A stretch of DNA of 17,958 bases. Source: an uncultured Ruminococcus sp. Its GTDB lineage: Bacteria; Bacillota; Clostridia; Oscillospirales; Ruminococcaceae. The stretch covers positions 1-17,958 of the forward strand of contig URWK01000008.1 of the NCBI GenBank assembly GCA_900551505.1, written 5' to 3'. Position numbers and translations under genes: made by a program. Shown in pieces: positions 12,872-17,958 of this stretch. Under the pieces are notes generated by a model that was not told the origin of the DNA, ran no database searches, and saw only the letters and a list, made by a program, of their open reading frames with translations. Position 1 is the first letter of the stretch, and every line of letters starts with the position of its first letter.

Positions 12872-14284
12872 TTGGATAAGAACATTCTCATCGGCAAAAA
12901 ACACATTCACTTTATCGGTATAGGCGGTTCTGGTATGTATCCGCTCGCACAAATCCTTCATTCTCAAGGATATTACCTTACCGGCTCGGACAATAACGAA
13001 ACCGACACACTTCAGGCAGTGCGTGATATGGGAATACCTGTTTTCCTCGGTCAGAGAGCCGAAAATATCAAAGGTGCAGACCTGATTGTTCATACTGCCG
13101 CAATTATGGCTGACAATCCCGAACTTATCGCATCAAAGAACAGCGGTGTGCCTGTACTTGAAAGAAGCGAACTTCTTGGAATAGTTACAAGCTGGTACGA
13201 TAATGCAATCTGTGTTTCGGGTACTCACGGCAAAACCACAACTACTTCAATGATTACTCAGATTCTCTATACTCAGGGCATCGACCTTTCAGCATTTATA
13301 GGCGGAAAACTTCCATGTATCCACGGAAGCGGTCTTGCCGGAAAAAGCGATATTCTCGTATGTGAAGCGTGTGAATTTGTGGATACATTCCTCAAACTCT
13401 ATCCTGATATTGCTGTTGTACTTAATATCGACTCCGACCATCTTGACTACTTCAAAAACCTTGAAAACATAATCAAGTCATTCCACAAGTTCTGCGAAAA
13501 GACCACAAAAGCCATTATCGTAAACGGCGATGATGAAAATTCCCTCAAGGCTCTTAAAGGCGTTACCGGTCGTGAAATCGTAACTTTCGGCATGAACAGT
13601 TCAAACGATTACTACCCGGAAAATATCAGAAAGAACGATTTGCATCAGACTGTCTACACTGCAATGTACAAGGGCAATCCGCTTTGTGAGATAACTCTCA
13701 ATGTTGCAGGTCAGCACAATATATTCAATTCCCTTGCTGCAATTGCCGCTTCCCGTTATGTAGGAGCTGATATTGATTCTATTCAGAAGGGGCTTGAAGA
13801 TTTCCACGGTGCAGGCAGAAGATTTGAAAAACTCGGCACTGTAAACGGAATAACCGTTGCCGATGACTACGCTCATCACCCTACAGAACTTTCCGTTACT
13901 CTCAAAACCGCTATGGAAGCAGGTTATAAAAGAGTATGGGCAGTATTCCAGCCGTTCACATTCTCACGCACCGCAATCCTGCTTGACGACTTCGCAAAAG
14001 CCCTTTCAATTCCTGATTTCGTGGTTCTCACCGATATTATGGGGTCGAGAGAAAAGAACACTTACAACATTTTTTCACGCAATCTTGCAGAAAAAATTGA
14101 CGGCTGTATCTACTTCCCTCAGGATGAAACCGCTGAATACACAGACGAAAGAAAGAAACAAAACTTTGAAGATGTCTGCAATTACGTTTGCGAACACGCT
14201 CAGCCCGGCGACCTTGTGATAACACTCGGTTGCGGAGATGTTTATAAAGTGGCAAAAATGATTCTCAAAAAACTGGAAGCTTAA
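12872..14284 (+). CDS. murC: UDP-N-acetylmuramate--L-alanine ligase (MurC)
   Basis: MurC adds L-alanine to UDP-MurNAc in the cytoplasm, the first peptide step of peptidoglycan synthesis. The N-terminal UDP-binding motif IHFIGIGGSGM (12-22) and the ATP-binding GTHGKTTT (117-124) are clear. Later conserved segments include NIDSDHLDYF and HHPTELSVTL. The 470-residue length fits. The start is inferred to be the TTG at 12872: an in-frame TGA at 12863-12865 rules out anything much earlier, and the first ATG (residue 22) lies inside the GIGGSGM motif. Its Shine-Dalgarno is weak (GGA at 12859-12861). A strong terminator ends the gene. Confidence 0.95.
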   Translation: MDKNILIGKKHIHFIGIGGSGMYPLAQILHSQGYYLTGSDNNETDTLQAVRDMGIPVFLGQRAENIKGADLIVHTAAIMADNPELIASKNSGVPVLERSELLGIVTSWYDNAICVSGTHGKTTTTSMITQILYTQGIDLSAFIGGKLPCIHGSGLAGKSDILVCEACEFVDTFLKLYPDIAVVLNIDSDHLDYFKNLENIIKSFHKFCEKTTKAIIVNGDDENSLKALKGVTGREIVTFGMNSSNDYYPENIRKNDLHQTVYTAMYKGNPLCEITLNVAGQHNIFNSLAAIAASRYVGADIDSIQKGLEDFHGAGRRFEKLGTVNGITVADDYAHHPTELSVTLKTAMEAGYKRVWAVFQPFTFSRTAILLDDFAKALSIPDFVVLTDIMGSREKNTYNIFSRNLAEKIDGCIYFPQDETAEYTDERKKQNFEDVCNYVCEHAQPGDLVITLGCGDVYKVAKMILKKLEA

Positions 14285-14305
14285 ACGCTCAACCTAAGTT
14301 TTTAT

Positions 14306-14339
14306 CAGGACGGGTTTTTATAATGCCCGTCCTGTTTTT
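14306..14339 (+). terminator. Intrinsic terminator after murC
   Basis: CAGGACGGG (14306-14314) pairs perfectly with CCCGTCCTG (14326-14334), with an 11-base loop and five Ts (14335-14339). The rest of the gap to 14623 is AT-rich and, apart from the promoter at 14550, I see nothing in it. Confidence 0.93.
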
Positions 14340-14549
14340 ATGCCTTTTATCTGCAAATATTATAGCACAATCCTTTTACGTTGTAAATAGATATAATTCA
14401 TACCATCATTTAGCGAACTGTGAAAATCCTTATTGTTTTTGTTGAACTCAATACTAAAAAAACACGTCAGAAAATAAGAAGATTTAATAATTTGACGAAA
14501 CTTGACTTTTCTTTTAACTTTATTATTTTTTCGTTCTGCAATATTTTTC

Positions 14550-14578
14550 TGTACAAATCATCTGGAATGTATTATAAT
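14550..14578 (+). promoter_or_regulatory. Putative promoter for zapA operon, with overlapping palindrome
   Basis: TATAAT (14573-14578) is preceded at 17 bp by TGTACA (14550-14555), four of six matches to the -35 consensus. The -10 overlaps an inverted repeat TGTATTA/TAATACA (14568-14574 and 14583-14589), an arrangement expected of a repressor operator. The start codon is 46 bases past the -10. Confidence 0.55.
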
Positions 14579-14623
14579 TATGTAATACAGATAAAAATAA
14601 AACACTTGAAAGGAATAAGATAT

Positions 14624-14974
14624 ATGAACAGGATTAAAGTCGTGATTTGCGGTAAAGAATATACCCTCCAGACAGAAGAAGAAAGCATTTATGTATACAG
14701 CCTTGCCAAGAAACTCGAAAAAAAGATAACCGATATTCCAAATGCTTCCGCTTACAATGCTTCTGTGATGGTCGGTTTTTCCCTGCTTGACGAACTCCAG
14801 AAAGCCAAGGAAGAAATTTCAGGACTCCGCAGTCAGATTAACGACTACATTGACGAAGCTTCAAAAGCCCGTATGGAACGTGATGATGCTTTGCGTGAAA
14901 ATGCCATACTCAAAGGAAAAGTTTCTAAGCTTGAAAGCGACATCAAGCTTAAACAGTTAAAGGACAGCATATGA
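14624..14974 (+). CDS. zapA: Cell division protein ZapA-like
   Basis: ZapA binds FtsZ and promotes Z-ring bundling at the division site. The 116-residue product starts with the ZapA N-terminal domain (MNRIKVVICGKEYTLQTEEE, with the typical GKEY strand). A long amphipathic coiled coil follows (about 55-113, EEISGLRSQIN, then LRENAILKGKVSKLESDI). AAAGGA lies ten bases upstream of ATG 14624. An in-frame extension to 14420 has no ribosome binding site and an unlikely composition. The stop overlaps the next start as ATGA, so the two genes are translationally coupled. Confidence 0.88.
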   Translation: MNRIKVVICGKEYTLQTEEESIYVYSLAKKLEKKITDIPNASAYNASVMVGFSLLDELQKAKEEISGLRSQINDYIDEASKARMERDDALRENAILKGKVSKLESDIKLKQLKDSI

Positions 14975-17016
14975 AGAATAATAATATTGAAATACTCGCA
15001 CCCGCCGGAAGTCCCGAAACAGTTCTTGCAGGTCTGAGGTGCGGTGCGAATGCCGTTTATATCGGCGGAAAAAGTTTTTCGGCACGTCAGAATGCCTTAA
15101 ACTTTTCTTCTGAAGATTTAAAAGAGGCTGTAAGGCTTTGCCACCTCTACAATGCGAAACTGCACGTTGCCGTAAATACTATGGTGTTTGACGGTCAGCT
15201 TGAAGAACTGGTTGCATTTGTGAAAGAACTTGCGGAAATCGGCGTTGATGCGGTAATTGTTCAGGATTTGGGCGTGCTGAATGTAATAAAAACTGTTGCC
15301 CCTGAACTGCCTGTTCACGCTTCAACACAACTTACAATACATTCCGTTCAGGGTGCGAAAATCGCAAAAGAACTGGGCTTTTCAAGGGTCGTGCTTTCAA
15401 GGGAACTTTCCGCCGATGAAATTTCTGAAATCTGCAAACTCGGAATAGAAACGGAAGTTTTTGTACATGGTGCATTGTGTATGTCCGTTTCCGGTCAATG
15501 CTATATGTCGGCTCTCATCGGTTCAAGAAGTGCCAACAGAGGACTTTGTGCCCAGGCGTGCAGGCTTTCATTCAGTGCCGACAAAGACAACAGAAATTAT
15601 TCCGCACTTTCACTCAAGGATTTATGCCTTGTGAACCATACAGAGGAATTGAAGAATATGGGGGTAAACTCCTTTAAAATAGAAGGCAGAATGAAACGCC
15701 CCGAATATGTTGCCATGGCTGTAACCTCTTTCAGAAAAGCTCTTAACGGAGAGAAACCGGACATTGAGAAATTAAGGGCTGTTTTTTCAAGAAGCGGTTT
15801 TACTGACGGTTACTTCACCGGCAAGAGAAAAGATATGTTCGGTACTCGTCAAAAAGAAGATGTTGTTTCCGCCAGAACCGTTCTCAATGAAATTACGGCA
15901 CTTTATGCGAAGCCTTTCAAAATCTCTGCTATAAACTTTAATGTAGAAGTTTTTGAAAATTTACCCGTAAAAGTTTCCGTGTCTGATGATTTCGGGAATA
16001 TGGCAACTGTTTACGGAGATATTCCGCAGATTGCGAAAAACAGACCTTTGAACCTTGAACAGCTCGAAAAACAGTTCTCGAAACTCGGCGATACCGTTTA
16101 TACATTTGGCAAACTCGGAGCAGAAATTCACGAAAATATTATGTTACCTGCATCGGCTCTCAATGCTCTGAGAAGAAAAGCCGTTGAAGCACTCGACAAT
16201 CTCAGAATTTCAAGAAACACTCCTCACTATTCCGTCCATAAAATTAACCTTAATTTTCTTAAGCTCTTGATACTTAAATACCCCGAAATAAGAGTGCAAT
16301 TACACTCTTTTTCGCAACTGAATAAATATATTATTGAACATTCCGACAAGATTATTTTACCTCTTATGGAGATTGAAAAAAACAACATACCCGACAACTT
16401 AAAAGAAAAAATTATTATTGAGCCGCCACGTTTTATTGTAAATGAACTTGATATCATCTCAAGGCTCGGTAAACTTTTCAATGACGGTTTCAAAAAGCTT
16501 CTCTGTAATAATATTGCTTATTGTTCACTCAATAAATTTGAACGTTATGGAGATTTCGGGCTTAATGTGGGAAATTCGCTTGCCCTGAAACAGCTTGCGG
16601 AAATGGGACTTACAGACTGCACGGTTTCATTTGAACTGAAACTTTCGCAAATTTATTCTCTGGCTGATTATCTCAGATACGGAATGATTGTATACGGTCG
16701 CCTGCCGTCAATGCTTGTGAGAAACTGCCCTGTAAAAAATCAAATTGGTTGCAGAAATTGCACTAAGACTCTTTATGACCGCACTAACAGAAAATTCCAT
16801 ATGCGTTGCAATGGCAACTATGCAGAAATTCTCAATCCTGATATTCTAAAGGTCAACCGCAATGATATCTGTGATACAGATTTCATTACATTGATTTTTG
16901 ATGACGAAAAGCCTGCACAAATTGAAAAAGTTCTTGATTACTATCTTGGGAAAGGCGACTTTCCGGAAACCGATTTGAAATTCACAAACGGACTTTACAA
17001 AAGAGGTGTTATTTAA
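14971..17016 (+). CDS. U32-family protein, RlhA-like (23S rRNA hydroxylation)
   Basis: The U32 signature EVFVHGALCMSVSGQCYMS is at residues 162-180, with cysteines 170, 177, 193 and 197 as a likely iron-sulfur ligand set. The N-terminal TIM-barrel part begins ILAPAGSPETVLAGLRCGANA. The long C-terminal region (to residue 681) ends with more cysteines (NCPVKNQIGCRNC). Family members once called collagenase-like peptidases include E. coli RlhA, which hydroxylates 23S rRNA C2501, and TrhP, which acts on tRNA. Length and C-terminal domain favour the RlhA type, by inference. AAAGGA lies inside zapA, and dut follows three bases after the stop. Confidence 0.85.
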   Translation: MKNNNIEILAPAGSPETVLAGLRCGANAVYIGGKSFSARQNALNFSSEDLKEAVRLCHLYNAKLHVAVNTMVFDGQLEELVAFVKELAEIGVDAVIVQDLGVLNVIKTVAPELPVHASTQLTIHSVQGAKIAKELGFSRVVLSRELSADEISEICKLGIETEVFVHGALCMSVSGQCYMSALIGSRSANRGLCAQACRLSFSADKDNRNYSALSLKDLCLVNHTEELKNMGVNSFKIEGRMKRPEYVAMAVTSFRKALNGEKPDIEKLRAVFSRSGFTDGYFTGKRKDMFGTRQKEDVVSARTVLNEITALYAKPFKISAINFNVEVFENLPVKVSVSDDFGNMATVYGDIPQIAKNRPLNLEQLEKQFSKLGDTVYTFGKLGAEIHENIMLPASALNALRRKAVEALDNLRISRNTPHYSVHKINLNFLKLLILKYPEIRVQLHSFSQLNKYIIEHSDKIILPLMEIEKNNIPDNLKEKIIIEPPRFIVNELDIISRLGKLFNDGFKKLLCNNIAYCSLNKFERYGDFGLNVGNSLALKQLAEMGLTDCTVSFELKLSQIYSLADYLRYGMIVYGRLPSMLVRNCPVKNQIGCRNCTKTLYDRTNRKFHMRCNGNYAEILNPDILKVNRNDICDTDFITLIFDDEKPAQIEKVLDYYLGKGDFPETDLKFTNGLYKRGVI

Positions 17017-17019
17017 AAA

Positions 17020-17460
17020 TTGGATAAACTCAAAATAAAAAAATTATATGAAAATTCAGTTATCCCCACCCGTGCTACTTACGGAAGTGCAGGATTTGAC
17101 CTCTATGCATACTGTCCCGAATCTGTTACGGTAAATCCCAACTGTACCGAAAAAATAAGTGTGGGGATTGCCATAGCCATTGAAGAAAGTAATCTTGCAG
17201 GGTTTATATACGCACGTTCGGGGATTTCTACCAAATACGGGGTTGCTCCTGCAAATTGTGTAGGGATAATAGACAGTGATTACAGAGGTGAAGTTTTCGT
17301 ACCTCTGCATAATTACAGTTCTGAACCTTTTACCGTTACTGACAAAATGAGAATTGCTCAACTCATTATATCCCCCGTTCTGACCCCCGAAATCGTCATT
17401 TGTGAAGAACTCTCCGACACTGAACGCAATACAGGCGGTTTCGGGTCTTCGGGACTTTAA
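17020..17460 (+). CDS. dut: dUTP diphosphatase (dUTPase)
   Basis: This homotrimeric enzyme hydrolyses dUTP to dUMP and keeps uracil out of DNA. All five motifs are present in its 146 residues: AGFDLYA (24-30), RSGIS (66-70), GIIDSDYRGE (82-91), RIAQL (111-115) and the C-terminal RNTGGFGSSG (136-145). The start is TTG at 17020, three bases after the U32 gene stop. Its ribosome binding site (GAGGTG, 17003-17008) lies inside that gene's end, so translation is probably coupled. Confidence 0.95.
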   Translation: MDKLKIKKLYENSVIPTRATYGSAGFDLYAYCPESVTVNPNCTEKISVGIAIAIEESNLAGFIYARSGISTKYGVAPANCVGIIDSDYRGEVFVPLHNYSSEPFTVTDKMRIAQLIISPVLTPEIVICEELSDTERNTGGFGSSGL

Positions 17461-17491
17461 AAAATATTTTTATAAAGGAATTTAAATACAT

Positions 17492-17758
17492 ATGAATAAA
17501 AAAGCTGTTATATTCTGGTTCTTTATTCTTGCCGGTATAGTGTGTGGCTCTTTCTTCGCCTCCATCTGCAAGGATATTTCTTTTTTAAGCTGGCTCGCTT
17601 ACTCAACTTCTATCGGTTCTTCTCAACCTATAGTCCTTGACCTCGTGGTACTAAAACTCACTCTCGGACTTGAAATTTCCGTAAGCATATCCCACATAAT
17701 TTTCCTGATTGTCGCTATGCTCCTTTGCCCTAAGGTCATGAAAACCATTGAGAAATGA
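17492..17758 (+). CDS. Small DUF4321-like membrane protein
   Basis: The 88 residues contain a hydrophobic N-terminal helix (about 6-26, AVIFWFFILAGIVCGSFFAS) and a second helix near the C-terminus (about 62-78, SISHIIFLIVAMLLCPKV). The central LKLTLGLEISVS matches the pattern of DUF4321, a short clostridial membrane protein often found just before mreB. Its function is unknown. AAAGGA (17474-17479) precedes the ATG. It sits 31 bases after dut and 84 bases before mreB, with the mreB promoter in between. Confidence 0.72.
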   Translation: MNKKAVIFWFFILAGIVCGSFFASICKDISFLSWLAYSTSIGSSQPIVLDLVVLKLTLGLEISVSISHIIFLIVAMLLCPKVMKTIEK

Positions 17759-17760
17759 TA

Positions 17761-17789
17761 TTGTTAAAAGGTTTCTTTTGTGGTATAAT
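17761..17789 (+). promoter_or_regulatory. Promoter for mreB
   Basis: TTGTTA (17761-17766), a 17-bp spacer and TATAAT (17784-17789) with an extended TGG form a good sigma-A promoter. It starts immediately after the DUF4321-like stop codon. It gives mreB its own transcript with a leader of roughly 45 bases. Confidence 0.85.
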
Positions 17790-17842
17790 AAAAGCGATTG
17801 TTTTTAAAGTATCTGAAACACTGAATATAAGGAGAATGGAAA

Positions 17843-17958
17843 ATGTTCACAAAATCTGTCGGCATAGATTTAGGTACTGCAAATACCCTTGTTTACATGA
17901 AAGGTAAAGGAATTGTAATCCGTGAACCGTCAGTAATCGCCGTTAATACTAAAACCGG
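17843..17958 (+). CDS. mreB: Rod-shape determining protein MreB (5' part)
   Basis: The first 38 codons are present; the gene runs off the window. The start MFTKSVGIDLGTANTLVYMK contains the actin-fold phosphate-1 loop GIDLGTANTL (7-16), then GIVIREPSVIAV. MreB forms filaments that guide lateral peptidoglycan synthesis. GGAG (17831-17834) sets the ATG at 17843; an earlier ATG at 17836 is out of frame. Confidence 0.93.
   Translation, partial: MFTKSVGIDLGTANTLVYMKGKGIVIREPSVIAVNTKT

Noticed and set aside
12383..13093. 236-residue minus-strand frame that includes spoVG
   Set aside because: Its first 127 residues run through the AT-rich gap and into murC, without a ribosome binding site there. 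The GGAGG and the family start point to 12712.
14420..14623. In-frame N-terminal extension of the ZapA-like protein
   Set aside because: No ribosome binding site, unlike any ZapA start, and the composition is that of AT-rich non-coding DNA; AAAGGA supports 14624.

Overview
The window looks like a chromosomal segment of a Gram-positive Clostridia member, probably an Oscillospiraceae/Ruminococcaceae-type anaerobe. The reasons are a zinc-ribbon L33, a spoVG gene, a BofA-family gene, a clostridial DUF4321-mreB pair, strong AGGAGG-type ribosome binding sites, moderate G+C with AT-rich gaps, and several UUG starts. The taxonomic placement is inference; no rRNA gene is present.

Positions 1-4770 hold the transcription/translation block: the tail of an unrecognised gene, then a promoter driving rpmG-secE-nusG-rplK-rplA, a 23S rRNA methyltransferase of the RlmA family, and rplJ-rplL behind their own promoter and an L10 leader with an attenuator. 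Two RNA structures resembling the L1 site of 23S rRNA lie in this block, one before rplK and one between rplK and rplA.

Positions 4776-6425 (minus strand) carry a four-gene group: an 81-residue protein, a 171-residue protein with an internal repeat, a P/E/Q-rich protein with a hydrophobic C-terminus, and a BofA-family membrane protein. Divergent from it are a YfcE-type phosphodiesterase (6557-7045) and a large YfhO-family membrane protein (7120-9750), ending in a strong terminator.

Positions 9819-11768 encode a single AT-rich protein that combines a DUF5710-like N-terminus, a superfamily 1 helicase and a C-terminal PD-(D/E)XK nuclease. It sits between housekeeping genes and has markedly lower G+C than they do, so it looks acquired. 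It is the best candidate here for an undescribed nucleic-acid-processing or defence function.

Positions 11787-17958 return to core genes: a Nudix ADP-ribose pyrophosphatase, spoVG (minus strand), murC, zapA-U32 peptidase (RlhA-like)-dut in a tight operon, a DUF4321 membrane protein and the start of mreB behind a good promoter. The cell-wall and division theme (murC, zapA, mreB) is typical of such chromosomes.
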